Assembly (NCBI RefSeq): GCF_000177675.1
Contig: NZ_ADGX01000034.1
Span: forward strand, 1 to 64,000
Reading direction: 5' to 3'
Length of the DNA: 64,000 nucleotides
Source: Parafrankia sp. EUN1f
GTDB taxonomy: Bacteria > Actinomycetota > Actinomycetes > Frankiales > Frankiaceae
In this document: positions 15,562-24,134 of the stretch, piece by piece
Layout: each line of letters opens with the position of its first letter
Position numbering within the stretch: the first letter of the stretch is position 1
Translations under genes and position numbers: made by a program
The notes under the pieces: generated by a model
The model's input: the letters and a program-made list of their open reading frames with translations, nothing else
Databases searched by the model: none
Told to the model about the DNA's origin: nothing

Positions 15562-18240
15562 ATGGATCCGCGGACCATGCTGCAGTTCGCGTTATTAGGC
15601 CTCGGCGTGGGCGGCGTCTACGCGGTCAGCGCGGTCGGAATCGTGGCGATACACCGCGGGTCACGAACAATCAACTTCGCGCACGGCGGCATCGCGCTGT
15701 GGGGCGCGCTTCTCTTCTACTGGATGCGCGACAGCCACGACATACCAAGCATTCCGGCCGCCGTGCTGACCCTGCTGGCGGCGGCGCTGTTCGGCGCCGG
15801 GGTCTACCTGCTCGTCATACGATTCGTCCGGCACCGGACGCAGCTGTCCCGCATGGTCGCGACCCTCGGTCTGCTCGGGCTGCTGATCGGCCTGGCGCAC
15901 ACCCTGTTCGAGAACGCCCCGCGGGTGCCCGACAGCGCCTTCCCCTCCGGCGGGGTGGATGTGTTCGACCAGAAGATCCCGTACGAACGGATCATCATCT
16001 TCCTGATCGCCGTGGTGGTCGTCCTGGGGCTGGCGGCCTGGTCGGCGAGCGCCCGGCTGCCGCTCATGACCAGGGCGATGGCGGAACACGAGTCCGCCGC
16101 CCAGGCACTCGGCGCGTCACCGCACCTGCTGGGCAGCCTCAACTGGGCGCTCGGCTCGGCGCTGGCCGCGGCGAGCGGCATCCTCGTCGCGCCCATCGTG
16201 GGGCAGTTCGACACCGCGATGCTCCAGGTGATGGCGTTCGCGCTGGCCGCGGCCCTGCTCGGGCGGTTCGACAGCTTCGGGCTGGCGCTTGCCGGCGGTG
16301 CCGCGCTCGGCGTCGGCGAGAGCGTGGTGACGCACCTGGTGGCGGAGCATGTGCCGAGCCAGTTCCAGCTGGGCTGGCCGCAGACGGTGCCGTTCGTCGC
16401 AGTCATGGCGATCCTCGTGCTGCGCCGGGACGGCGCGAGCAACCGGCTGCCCGCGGTGCCGGCGGCTCCGGTCGCCGCCGGGCTGTTCCGGCCCGTCCCG
16501 GCGGTGATCGCGCTTGCCGGAGCGGTCGCCGTGCTGCTGTTCGGCAGCGCCCAGTGGCAGGACGCGGCGATCCTCTCCGTGGTCTTCGGCATCCTGGTGT
16601 TGTCGCTGGTCGTCCTGATCGGCTACGCCAACCAGATCAGCCTGGCGCAGATGACCGTGGCCGGTCTCGGCGCCTACGCCGCGGTCCGCCTCGATCTGGA
16701 CATCCATCTGCCGTTCGTGCTCGCCCCGGTCGCCGGTGCCGTGGTCGGAGCCGTCGCCGGCCTCGTCGTCGGCCTTCCCGCGCTGCGGGTCCGGGGCATC
16801 AACCTCGCCATCCTCACCATGGGCCTGGCCGTCGCGGTCTCCGGAGTGCTCTTCGACAGCACCCACTACACCGGCGGCATCGCCGGTTCGCAGCCACATC
16901 CACCGACGCTCTTCGGCCTCGACGTGGACGCGGCGCGCCATCCCGACCGGTACGGGCTCGTCGCACTGTTCTGGCTGGTGGTCGCGGCCGGCGTGGTGGT
17001 CGCCGTCCGGCGCTCGGGGCTCGGGCGCCGGCTGCTCGTCGTGCGGACCAACGAACGCGCCGCCGCGTCCGTCGGGATCAGTGTCGCGCGGGCAAAGCTG
17101 TCCGCCTTCGTGATCTCCTCGGCGATGGCCGGCGCCGCGGGTGTGCTGCTCGGCTTCCGCAGCTCATCGGTCACGTTCACCCAGTTCTCGTTCCTGGAGT
17201 CGATCAACCTGGTGAGCCTCGCCGTCATCGCCGGCGTCACCGCGGTCAGCGGCGGTCTGCTCGGTGGGGTGCTCGCCTTCGGCGGCCTGGTCTACCTGGT
17301 CATCGCCAAGCTGCACATCGGCTTCGTCACGGACAACTACGCGACGATCTTCGGTGCGGCGCTGGTCGTCACGGTGCTCCTGCACGAGAACGGCGTGGCC
17401 TGGCGGCGCAGCTTCCAGCATGACCCGGCACCGATCCCGCCGGGTGAACAGCCGGCGCGGGCCGGTACCGCACTGGTCACCGCGGACGTCTCGGTGCGCT
17501 TCGGTGGTGTCGCGGCCGTCAGCGACGTGTCCCTTCGTGCCCTGCCCGGTACGGTGACCGGCCTGGTCGGCCCGAACGGAGCCGGCAAGACGACCCTGCT
17601 CGACGCGATCGGCGGCTTCGCGGCCACCAGCGGCGGCCAGGTGCTGCTCGGCGACCGGCCCCTCGGTGCGGACGGCGCCGACGCTCGGGCCCGCGGCGGG
17701 CTGGGCCGGGTCTTCCAGGCCGGCGAGCTGTTCGAGGACCTGACCGTCGCGCAGAACCTGCGGGTCGCGGCCGAGAACGCGGGCGGTACCGACGGACGGC
17801 TGACCGCACCGGCCCGGGCAGCCCTGGAGCGCTTCGGGCTGACCGCGGACCTGCCGCGGCTGCCCACCGAGCTCCCGATGGCGAAACGGCGCCTTGTGGG
17901 CATCGTTCGGGCCCTGGCCAGCAATCCCGCGGTGGTGCTCCTCGACGAACCGGGGGCTGGCCTGTCCATCACCGAGATCAGCCAGCTGGCCGCCCACCTG
18001 CGCGACCTCGCCCACGACTGCGGGCTCACCGTGCTGGTCGTCGACCACGACATGGCGCTGGTGATGTCGGCCTGCGACCGGATCGTCGTGCTGCACCAGG
18101 GACGGGTCCTCGCCGAGGGCACCCCCGAGGAGATCCAGGCCGACGCCACGGTCCGGGAGGCGTACCTGGGTGACCCGACAGATCCAGCATCGGTGGACCC
18201 GGCACCAGCGGACCCGGTACCGGATCCGTCCCTGGCCTGA
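15562..18240 (+). CDS. fused LivH-LivM-LivG ABC transporter protein
   Basis: 892 residues in one unbroken frame. Residues 1-300 are a LivH permease (GGVYAVSAVGIVAIHRGSRTINFAHGG), 310-610 a LivM permease (NQISLAQMTVAGLGAYAAV; LRVRGINLAILTMGLAVAV) and 632-870 a LivG ATPase with Walker A GPNGAGKTT (near 670) and Walker B VVLLDEPGAGLS (near 790), followed by an acidic Pro-rich tail. LivHM fusions are known; having the ATPase on the same chain is less usual. The signature loop, normally LSxGQ, reads LPMAKRRL, so ATP hydrolysis by this half may be weak. LivF next door keeps a full signature. ATG 15562 has GGGGGT upstream. The transporter probably works as fusion + LivF + lipoprotein. Confidence 0.92.
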   Translation: MDPRTMLQFALLGLGVGGVYAVSAVGIVAIHRGSRTINFAHGGIALWGALLFYWMRDSHDIPSIPAAVLTLLAAALFGAGVYLLVIRFVRHRTQLSRMVATLGLLGLLIGLAHTLFENAPRVPDSAFPSGGVDVFDQKIPYERIIIFLIAVVVVLGLAAWSASARLPLMTRAMAEHESAAQALGASPHLLGSLNWALGSALAAASGILVAPIVGQFDTAMLQVMAFALAAALLGRFDSFGLALAGGAALGVGESVVTHLVAEHVPSQFQLGWPQTVPFVAVMAILVLRRDGASNRLPAVPAAPVAAGLFRPVPAVIALAGAVAVLLFGSAQWQDAAILSVVFGILVLSLVVLIGYANQISLAQMTVAGLGAYAAVRLDLDIHLPFVLAPVAGAVVGAVAGLVVGLPALRVRGINLAILTMGLAVAVSGVLFDSTHYTGGIAGSQPHPPTLFGLDVDAARHPDRYGLVALFWLVVAAGVVVAVRRSGLGRRLLVVRTNERAAASVGISVARAKLSAFVISSAMAGAAGVLLGFRSSSVTFTQFSFLESINLVSLAVIAGVTAVSGGLLGGVLAFGGLVYLVIAKLHIGFVTDNYATIFGAALVVTVLLHENGVAWRRSFQHDPAPIPPGEQPARAGTALVTADVSVRFGGVAAVSDVSLRALPGTVTGLVGPNGAGKTTLLDAIGGFAATSGGQVLLGDRPLGADGADARARGGLGRVFQAGELFEDLTVAQNLRVAAENAGGTDGRLTAPARAALERFGLTADLPRLPTELPMAKRRLVGIVRALASNPAVVLLDEPGAGLSITEISQLAAHLRDLAHDCGLTVLVVDHDMALVMSACDRIVVLHQGRVLAEGTPEEIQADATVREAYLGDPTDPASVDPAPADPVPDPSLA

Positions 18241-18258
18241 CGCGCGACCACGCATTCT

Positions 18259-19359
18259 TCACGGCGACCGCCGACCGGCGGCCGGCGACGTCGCCGGCCG
18301 GACCGGCTGTTCCGCTGATTCGGGGTCTGTAGGCGGAAGCAGGGAGGAACGCCCATGGTGCCACGCCGTGAGGATTTGTTCTGCGCACCGACCCTCGATC
18401 GCCATGATGGCGCGGGCGCCGAACAGCACGTCGGCGCCGAGCGCCGGCTCAGCGCGCACCAGGCCAGCCGCCAGCTCCTGCGAGGCGACGGTCTGGTGAT
18501 GTGCGTCGGCCACGACATGGACCGCGAAGAAATGTCGAGTGCCAGCCGGGAGGCCGTGCCGACGCAGGGCCGCGTCGTAGGCCGCCATCGGCTCGACAGA
18601 GGTCATCTCGAAGACAGCGAGATGTCCGACGAGCGCGCCGCGCAGCCGGCGGTGCAGGCCGAAGTAGGACGCCAGGTTCACCGACGCGAGGGTCGGACCG
18701 GGCACGCGGTCGAGATAGGCGCCGTAGCGGGCGCTCAGGCCGAGCCCGCGCATCGTCAGGCCGAAAAGAATCTGGTGGATGTCTCGGGTGGCGCCGTTGC
18801 CGTACTCGTCGGCCTGGATCTCGACCAGAGCAGCCTTCGCCGGTCCGGTGAGGCGGGGAATGGCCCAGGAATGCGGGTCGGCTTCCTTGAGCTGCAGGGG
18901 CGAACGGTGGATGGCGAACTCCCGGAAATCGTCAAGGGTGCCGTCGTCGGCGAGATAACGCGACAACGACGGGCCGGACGGCGCCGTGGTGATTTCCCGA
19001 AGCGCCGCGGGAATGGCATCGGCGTCCCGGCTGTCGCACTGTGGCGCGGGAACCGTCGCCGCTTCCTGGCGGATCCGGGACTCCAGCTCGTCCTCCAGCT
19101 CATGGCGCAGCGTGAGCAGCCCGGGCGCCCACTCCCAGCGCTCGTCCACCCCGGCGAAACCGCGGTAGTGCAGCTCGTAGAGGCAGTAGAGGGCCAACGC
19201 CCCGTCCTCGCCGTAAAGGAGATCGTCGCCGGGCCGTGGAACCGGACCGATGTCCGCGCCTGCTCGCGCCGGCTGTCGAAGAGTGCCCGTGACGAAGGCG
19301 CTGAGCGGACCTCGGGGGCGTGGCAGCGGGCCGGGCCGTAGATCTTCCGGCCGCGGCAC
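18259..19359 (-). CDS. iron-containing redox enzyme family protein (haem-oxygenase-like fold)
   Basis: 366 residues. It resembles the iron-containing redox (HDO/TENA-like) family: an all-helical protein with metal ligands in QADEYGNGATRDIHQILF (Glu/His) and HVVADAHH (His/Asp/His). An earlier segment, ELHYRGFAGVDERWEW, carries another Glu/His pair. Members are non-haem di-iron oxygenases or oxidases; some act in natural-product pathways. GTG 19359 is the upstream-most start; the first 40 residues are Pro/Arg-rich and may not belong. It ends 18 bases from the convergent LivHMG stop. A methyltransferase gene lies 108 bases upstream on the same strand. The substrate is unknown. Confidence 0.82.
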   Translation of the reverse strand: MPRPEDLRPGPLPRPRGPLSAFVTGTLRQPARAGADIGPVPRPGDDLLYGEDGALALYCLYELHYRGFAGVDERWEWAPGLLTLRHELEDELESRIRQEAATVPAPQCDSRDADAIPAALREITTAPSGPSLSRYLADDGTLDDFREFAIHRSPLQLKEADPHSWAIPRLTGPAKAALVEIQADEYGNGATRDIHQILFGLTMRGLGLSARYGAYLDRVPGPTLASVNLASYFGLHRRLRGALVGHLAVFEMTSVEPMAAYDAALRRHGLPAGTRHFFAVHVVADAHHQTVASQELAAGLVRAEPALGADVLFGARAIMAIEGRCAEQILTAWHHGRSSLLPPTDPESAEQPVRPATSPAAGRRSP

Positions 19360-19467
19360 GGTTCCGTATGCGCTGTCTGGCGGGGCGTCGTCGATGCCGG
19401 CCGCCGCGGCGCCACCGACTTCCCGACCGCGGGCGGTCCCCGCCCCGGGGGCTGGCGGCAGCCGGGG

Positions 19468-20247
19468 TCACGGGTCCCTCCGCACGCTCGCGCCGGCGGC
19501 CATGACCCCGCGCAGGACGTCCGCGTTCGGGTCGAAGGCGTTTGCGTCCGGGTCAGAGCCATCCGGGCCGGATTCCCGGCCAGCGCTGGTGGGCCTGCCC
19601 CGCTGACGGGCACGCAGCAAGGTGACTCCGGCCAGGAGGTAGCCGGCCTCGGAGCTGAAGGCGCGACCCTCGGCGTGCAGCTCCCCGAGCCGCCGGTGGA
19701 CAGCCGGCTCACGGCTGTGGCGGCCGAAGGGGATGGGCCGGGCGCACCAGTCGACGACGAGATAGCCCAAGCGCGCGGCGTGGTCGATCACCCCGAGGGG
19801 GTCCGCGATCGAGGCCATCATCAGCATGAGGACGTCAAACGGTCCGGACAGCAGCCGGCACGTCACCTCCGCACCGCTTTCACCGCCCCACAGCTCAGGG
19901 GCGGAGGTGTCACCCGTGGGGGCGGCCAGGTAGGGCGGGTTGGCGATCGCGACCCGCTCCGGGCCATCGAAACCCTGGTCGAAGAAGTCACCTGGCTCGA
20001 CGGAGTAGTTGGGCGGCGCCTTCAGCGCCACCAGCCGGCTGGCGATCCGGAATGATTCCGGATCGCGCTCGAAGCCGCGGACCTGAACCGGAGCCTCGCA
20101 GCGCCGCAGCGCCTCGACGATCGGCAGGCCCGACCCGGCCCCGAGTTCGACAACACCGTCGCGCAGGTACGGAGCTGCCGATGCTGACCTCAGCAGACGT
20201 TCGACGCACCAGGCATAAAAGGTGGACTCGACCGGGTCATAGAACAT
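19468..20247 (-). CDS. class I SAM-dependent methyltransferase
   Basis: 259 residues. It has SAM-binding motif I (DGVVELGAGSGLPIVEAL), an acidic residue after the second strand (VRGFERDPES) and NPPY (IANPPYLAAP), the motif of N- or HemK-like methyltransferases that act on amide or amino nitrogens. The C-terminal 40 residues are Pro/Asp-rich and probably disordered. ATG 20247 was chosen for GAGGGGGCAGG upstream and a sensible N-terminus (MFYDPVEST). It may form a two-gene unit with the iron-dependent oxidase downstream. The target is unknown. Confidence 0.82.
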   Translation of the reverse strand: MFYDPVESTFYAWCVERLLRSASAAPYLRDGVVELGAGSGLPIVEALRRCEAPVQVRGFERDPESFRIASRLVALKAPPNYSVEPGDFFDQGFDGPERVAIANPPYLAAPTGDTSAPELWGGESGAEVTCRLLSGPFDVLMLMMASIADPLGVIDHAARLGYLVVDWCARPIPFGRHSREPAVHRRLGELHAEGRAFSSEAGYLLAGVTLLRARQRGRPTSAGRESGPDGSDPDANAFDPNADVLRGVMAAGASVRRDP

Positions 20248-20343
20248 GCCTGCCCCCTCGTCGGCGCACACCCGCAACGGCGCGCACCCGTACCGCAGGC
20301 CTGCCCGGGAACCGGGCGGTAACACCCGGCCGTCATATCTCGG

Positions 20344-21342
20344 TCAGGCGCGGACGGGCTCCTCGGCACCGGCCTGCTCGTCGAGTTCCGAGTTCTGGTC
20401 ACTGGATTCCGGACCGCCGCCCTGGCTGCCGGACGTCGCCGGTACCTGATCGTTCTCGTCGTGGGCGGCCTGTGCGCTTTCGAGGTTCCCCGTCTCCTCC
20501 CCGCCCTCTTCGGAGTCGTCGTCCGGAGAGCGCACGACCTCACCGTCGCGGATCTCGCCCCGCCAGGATCCGGTGGCCTCGCCGCGGAGCGTGATGAAGC
20601 GGCGGAAGTGCTTCAGATCCAGTCGGGCTCGCCGCCCGCCCGCGCGCCACATGTTCCCGGTCTTCTCCATGAAGCCGCTGGGGTAGTACTCCATGGCCAG
20701 CAGCACACGGGTCAGGTCGTCGGCAAGCGGATGGAAGGTGACCGCGCCCTTGACGGAGCCTTTCGCTCCTTCGGAGGTCCAGGCGATCCGGCGGTCGGGG
20801 ACCTGTTCGGTGACCTTTGCCTGCCAGCTGCGCCGGGACTTGAAGACCTTGACCCGCCAGTTCTGCTCGGTCTCGCTCTTGGCTTCGACCGCCTCGACAC
20901 CCTTCATGAACTTGGCGAACTCGGGATACTGGGTCCACTGGTCGAAGGCCACGGATACCGGGACGCCGATGTCCACCGACTCCTCGATGTTCGTCGCCTT
21001 GGGTGGGCCGCCTTTTCCGCCGGCCCGGCCCTTGAGTGAGCCGAGAGCCCCCTTCACCTTGTCCTTGACGTTCGACATGACCGACCCGGCCGCCGCCCTG
21101 AATGGAGACTGACCCTCGGCCAGGCGTCTCGCGCCGTCTATGAGCGACGAGGTCTGCCCGTCGGAGTCGCTCAGGTGATTGAGTCTGTCCGTGCCGGAGG
21201 CGAGACGTTCGCCGATACTGCCGGCCAGCCGGCTGCCGCCCGCCTTCGCAAGGTCCTGCACCTGGTCGGCGAGCCTTCTGGTTGCCGGGTTGTGCAGGAG
21301 CACTCCGGTCAGCCCGTTCGATTGCTCCGTCGGCTGCGTCAT
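20344..21342 (-). CDS. SRPBCC (polyketide cyclase/dehydrase-like) protein of the gas-vesicle cluster
   Basis: 332 residues. An N-terminal helical part (ATRRLADQVQDLAKAGGSRLAGSIGERLA) and a basic linker lead to an SRPBCC/START-like domain (about 115-255: NIEESVDIGVPVSVAFDQWTQYPEFAKFMKGVEAVE ... VLLAMEYYPSGFMEKTGNMW). The tail is long, acidic and disordered. Proteins of this type end actinobacterial gvp clusters; the Streptomyces gvpY/gvpZ pair is the probable counterpart, but I am not certain of the symbol. The ATG overlaps the upstream stop by four bases. A role in vesicle assembly or lipid/cell-surface interaction is inferred. Confidence 0.85.
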   Translation of the reverse strand: MTQPTEQSNGLTGVLLHNPATRRLADQVQDLAKAGGSRLAGSIGERLASGTDRLNHLSDSDGQTSSLIDGARRLAEGQSPFRAAAGSVMSNVKDKVKGALGSLKGRAGGKGGPPKATNIEESVDIGVPVSVAFDQWTQYPEFAKFMKGVEAVEAKSETEQNWRVKVFKSRRSWQAKVTEQVPDRRIAWTSEGAKGSVKGAVTFHPLADDLTRVLLAMEYYPSGFMEKTGNMWRAGGRRARLDLKHFRRFITLRGEATGSWRGEIRDGEVVRSPDDDSEEGGEETGNLESAQAAHDENDQVPATSGSQGGGPESSDQNSELDEQAGAEEPVRA

Positions 21343-21968
21343 CGCGAACCTCCACCGGTCGATGCCTGCGCCGTCCGCTCGCGCGGGCCACGGAGGGCAT
21401 CCCTACGCTGCCCGCCAGACCTGTCGGGAACCCTGCGGTCGGCGGCGTCGTGGCCGTCGCCGGCGCTGCGGTCCTGGCCTGCCTTGTTCTGGCCTGCTTC
21501 GCTCTGGCCTGCCTCGCTCTGGCCGGTCGTGCTCGTGTCGTCGCCGCGGCGCGGCGAACCGCTGTCACCGTTGTGGCTGGTGCCTGGCACCACCGAGGTG
21601 GCGACGTCCTCCACGGCGCCGCGCACTGCCTCGCCCTCGTCGCGGGCGAGCTTCTCCGAGCCGCCCAGTGTGGCTGTCAGCCGCTCGGTTCGCTGCGCCA
21701 GCGTGTCGGAAAGCCGGTTGATCTGGGCCTCGTACATCGCGACCGCGGCACGCCGACCGGCTTCGGTGGCCGGGCCCCGGAGCTGACTGATCAACTTTTC
21801 GCCATCGGTCGAGCGCGTGAGTCGGCCTACCTGGTCGCGCAGGATGTCCTTCGCGTGGTAGTTGCGGCCGGAAAGCCACATGCCCAGGCTGATGGCGGCC
21901 TTGGCCTTCTTCGTCCGGCCAAGGACATAGCCTCCTATCAGTGCCAGGGCGCATTTGACGTTACTCAT
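21339..21968 (-). CDS. gas-vesicle cluster accessory protein with N-terminal membrane-like helix
   Basis: 209 residues. The N-terminus (CALALIGGYVLGRTKKAKAAISLGMWLSG) resembles YtxH-like or GvpT/GvpY accessory proteins: a short hydrophobic helix followed by basic amphipathic helices. A long helical middle (EAQINRLSDTLAQRTERLTATLGGSEKLARDE) and a low-complexity hydrophilic tail with Gln/Ser/Glu/Ala repeats (QSEAGQSEAGQNKAGQ) follow. ATG 21968 has AAAGGAG at proper spacing. It is coupled by ATGA to the SRPBCC gene. Probably the actinobacterial GvpY-type partner; inferred from position. Confidence 0.75.
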   Translation of the reverse strand: MSNVKCALALIGGYVLGRTKKAKAAISLGMWLSGRNYHAKDILRDQVGRLTRSTDGEKLISQLRGPATEAGRRAAVAMYEAQINRLSDTLAQRTERLTATLGGSEKLARDEGEAVRGAVEDVATSVVPGTSHNGDSGSPRRGDDTSTTGQSEAGQSEAGQNKAGQDRSAGDGHDAADRRVPDRSGGQRRDALRGPRERTAQASTGGGSR

Positions 21969-21978
21969 CAGGGCTCCT

Positions 21979-22038
21979 TTCGCTCCCGGTCGTCTCACTC
22001 CCGGTCGTCTCACTCCCGGTCGTCTCACTCCCGGTCGT
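21979..22038. repeat. 15-bp tandem repeat, about four copies
   Basis: The unit cactcccggtcgtct is repeated head to tail across the end of gvpF and the gvpF/accessory-gene gap. On the minus strand the repeat encodes the last residues of GvpF (DDRE) and then continues past the stop, so the array is likely to vary in length between strains. Confidence 0.8.
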
Positions 22039-22912
22039 CGCGCGTGCCGCCGCCGCCCGCGCGGTCGGCGGGCTCGCGGGTGTTCCGCTGTTCGCCTTCC
22101 CCGCCCCAGCCCCATCGGCCCGAACCGCCGAAGGTGTCGCCGGTGGTGTCCACGGCGGGCGCTGTGGTGCGGACGTGGGCCGGGAAGTCGACGAAGTCGA
22201 CCGCCGGCAGCGGTCCGACGTAGTCGACCTTCAGAGACGGACGAGCCGCCCGTACGCGCTCCACGGCCGCGTCGAAATCGGACAACCTGTCAGCAGGCAC
22301 GAGAAACGCCCAGCTGAGCGCCGGATCCTCCGGGCCGCCGTGATGCCGGCGCGGCCGGTCCGCGCGTGCCAGCGGACGCAGGTCATCCAGGATCTCCTCC
22401 GCCTGCGCGGTCCGGCGCGCGACGACGAGGTCCGCGATCCGCTGGCCGAGCTGGATGCGGGCGTCCAGGTCATCCGGAGGCGGAGCGTACGCCAGCGGGG
22501 TCCTGGCCACCGCTTCCGCGAGTTCGGTCTGCTCTGACTCCTCAATGTCGAGATACAGCTCGACCAGGCCGTCGATCGCGTCCAGCTGTTCGGGCAGGCC
22601 GTCCTGGACGGGTTCGAGGACCTCGGTGCGGACCGCTTCGTCGTCCGGGGCGACCGTTCCCAGCCGCACCGGGAGCACCGGGCCGTCGGCGAGCAGCCGC
22701 TGGAGGATCTCCAGATGCCTTATGGCTTCCTGTTCGCCCAGCTCGCCGACGTCCGACGTCTCACTGACGACCGCGGCGAGCGGCCCCGAGCGCACCAGGC
22801 GCAGCGACGCCGCCGGGTGTCCGATGCCAAGTGCAGGGCCGGGTCCCGTGTCCCGCTTCTGGACCGGGAAGGGATGGTCCGCCCGGACTATTCCGTAGAG
22901 CACGACAGGCAT
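22025..22912 (-). CDS. gvpF: gas vesicle protein GvpF/GvpL family (GvpF)
   Basis: 295 residues. The N-terminus MPVVLYGIVRADHP, VLPVRLGTVAPDDEAV, VELYLDIEE, DPALSWAFLVPADRLSDFDAAVERV and LKVDYVGPLPAVDFVDF are all GvpF/L features. The family interacts with GvpA and seeds or caps growing vesicles. The C-terminal 40 residues are Gly/Arg/Asp-rich. It starts three bases after the gvpA stop. Being next to gvpA, it takes the GvpF position of actinobacterial clusters; the second GvpF/L copy lies 1.2 kb upstream. Confidence 0.92.
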   Translation of the reverse strand: MPVVLYGIVRADHPFPVQKRDTGPGPALGIGHPAASLRLVRSGPLAAVVSETSDVGELGEQEAIRHLEILQRLLADGPVLPVRLGTVAPDDEAVRTEVLEPVQDGLPEQLDAIDGLVELYLDIEESEQTELAEAVARTPLAYAPPPDDLDARIQLGQRIADLVVARRTAQAEEILDDLRPLARADRPRRHHGGPEDPALSWAFLVPADRLSDFDAAVERVRAARPSLKVDYVGPLPAVDFVDFPAHVRTTAPAVDTTGDTFGGSGRWGWGGEGEQRNTREPADRAGGGGTRDDRE

Positions 22913-22915
22913 GGC

Positions 22916-23350
22916 TCAGCCTCCCCGGCCACCTCGGCGCTCCGCCGGAGCGGATCGCCCGGCGGGCAGGTCCCGCGCGTCGACGCCGGAGTCGGACGGC
23001 GTCCCGCGCAGGACCTCGGCGACGTCCTCGGCGGTTTCCTTGAGCCCGCCCAGGGCTCCTTTGACCCGGTTGCGGGACGTGCCGTCCGTCACCTCCCGCA
23101 TGAGTCCCGGCAGCCCCTCCACCTGCTCCTTCGGCTGGATGTCCAGCCGGTTCACGGCTTCTGCGAACCGGAGGTACGTGTCGACGCTGGCGATCACGAT
23201 GCGCGCGTCGATCGTGAGGATCTCGATACCGACCAGCGCGACACGCACGTAGGCGTCGATGACGATGCCCTTGTCGAGCACGACGTCGAGGACGTCGGCC
23301 AGTCCACTCGGTCTGGGTGCCCGTCCCATGGGATAGCTGGCGACGGTCAT
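22916..23350 (-). CDS. gvpA: gas vesicle structural protein GvpA
   Basis: 144 residues. The core [50 protein letters not shown] is the signature of the major rib protein that assembles into the hollow, water-repelling vesicle shell (quoted here in overlapping parts: [16 protein letters not shown] and [12 protein letters not shown]). A C-terminal extension of about 75 residues matches long actinobacterial GvpA proteins rather than the 70-residue cyanobacterial form. The ATG overlaps the gvpK stop by four bases. Placing the most abundant protein so late in a coupled operon is odd. Confidence 0.93.
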   Translation of the reverse strand: MTVASYPMGRAPRPSGLADVLDVVLDKGIVIDAYVRVALVGIEILTIDARIVIASVDTYLRFAEAVNRLDIQPKEQVEGLPGLMREVTDGTSRNRVKGALGGLKETAEDVAEVLRGTPSDSGVDARDLPAGRSAPAERRGGRGG

Positions 23351-23739
23351 GGCACAGTCCTCGCCTTCTCCCGGGAACCAGCGCCCCGGGGGTTTTCCCA
23401 GGAGGGATCGGCCGCGGCCCGCGGGCCGGGCCAGCCGTCGTCCGCGGCGAGCAGCCGGCCAGCTCGCGCGACGGCGGTCTGCGCCTCCTCCTCCGACAGG
23501 CCCAGCGACTCACGTACCTGCACCAGGCTGGCGCGGATCTCCAACAGTGCACGGCCGAGATCGTCGATCTGCGTGGCGGTCAGCCCACCGCCCTCCATCC
23601 GGCGGATGGCCTGCCGCTCCAGGACCTCCCGGAGCAGCTCCAGGACGACCACCACGAGCTGGCCGAGCCCGCGCCCGACGTCCTCTGGGTCCGCGTCGAG
23701 TCGCAGGCGCTGGCCGTCACGATGCCCGGCGGTCGTCAT
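23347..23739 (-). CDS. gvpK: gas vesicle protein GvpK
   Basis: 130 residues. [39 protein letters not shown] and [18 protein letters not shown] match GvpK, a small helical assembly factor needed for vesicle formation. The C-terminal 40 residues are Pro/Arg-rich. Start and stop both overlap neighbouring genes by four bases (ATGA), so expression is coupled to gvpS and gvpA. Confidence 0.92.
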   Translation of the reverse strand: MTTAGHRDGQRLRLDADPEDVGRGLGQLVVVVLELLREVLERQAIRRMEGGGLTATQIDDLGRALLEIRASLVQVRESLGLSEEEAQTAVARAGRLLAADDGWPGPRAAADPSWENPRGAGSREKARTVP

Positions 23740-24134
23740 GGCCGGACCTCGCCGGCTCCTTCGAGCGCGGTCTGGACGCCGACCAGAAGCAGGCGGAGAT
23801 CAACCCGGAGGAGGTCCACCCCGGCGAGCGCGACGACCACGTCGCCGCTGACGACCGCGCCGGTGTCGACAAGCCTGTCCAACAGGTCCGCGAGCGGCTG
23901 CGCCGAGGTCCGCGCGGTGCGCCCCGGGCGGCGCGAGGGCGCCGAGGCGGTTCCGCGCGCTGAGCGGCGGGCAGGTCCCTGGTAGTGCTGCGGCAGCCCT
24001 TCCAGCCGCGGGAGCCCTTCCAGCCCCGGCTCACCCGTTCCTGGCGGCCCTCCCACCCGGCCCCGTGGCTGTCGCCGGGCACCGGCGTCACCGCCGCGGT
24101 ACCGCGGTGTCGGGACGAATCGCTGATCAGTCAC
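23736..24134 (-). CDS. gvpS: gas vesicle minor structural protein, GvpS/GvpJ type
   Basis: 132 residues from GTG 24134, which overlaps the gvpL stop by eight bases; an in-frame ATG at 24167 is an alternative. The C-terminal 50 residues form a GvpA-fold core (PLADLLDRLVDTGAVVSGDVVVALAGVDLLRVDLRLLLVG). The first 75 residues are low-complexity and basic, with a short repeat (EGLPRLEGLPQ). GvpJ/M/S proteins are GvpA paralogues that act at vesicle nucleation or tips. The symbol gvpS is given by analogy with actinobacterial clusters. Confidence 0.85.
   Translation of the reverse strand: MTDQRFVPTPRYRGGDAGARRQPRGRVGGPPGTGEPGLEGLPRLEGLPQHYQGPARRSARGTASAPSRRPGRTARTSAQPLADLLDRLVDTGAVVSGDVVVALAGVDLLRVDLRLLLVGVQTALEGAGEVRP

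Noticed and set aside
15357-17423. Overlapping plus-strand frame of 688 codons across the Liv fusion
   Set aside because: Arg/Gly-rich shadow; the other frame has transmembrane helices and ATPase motifs.
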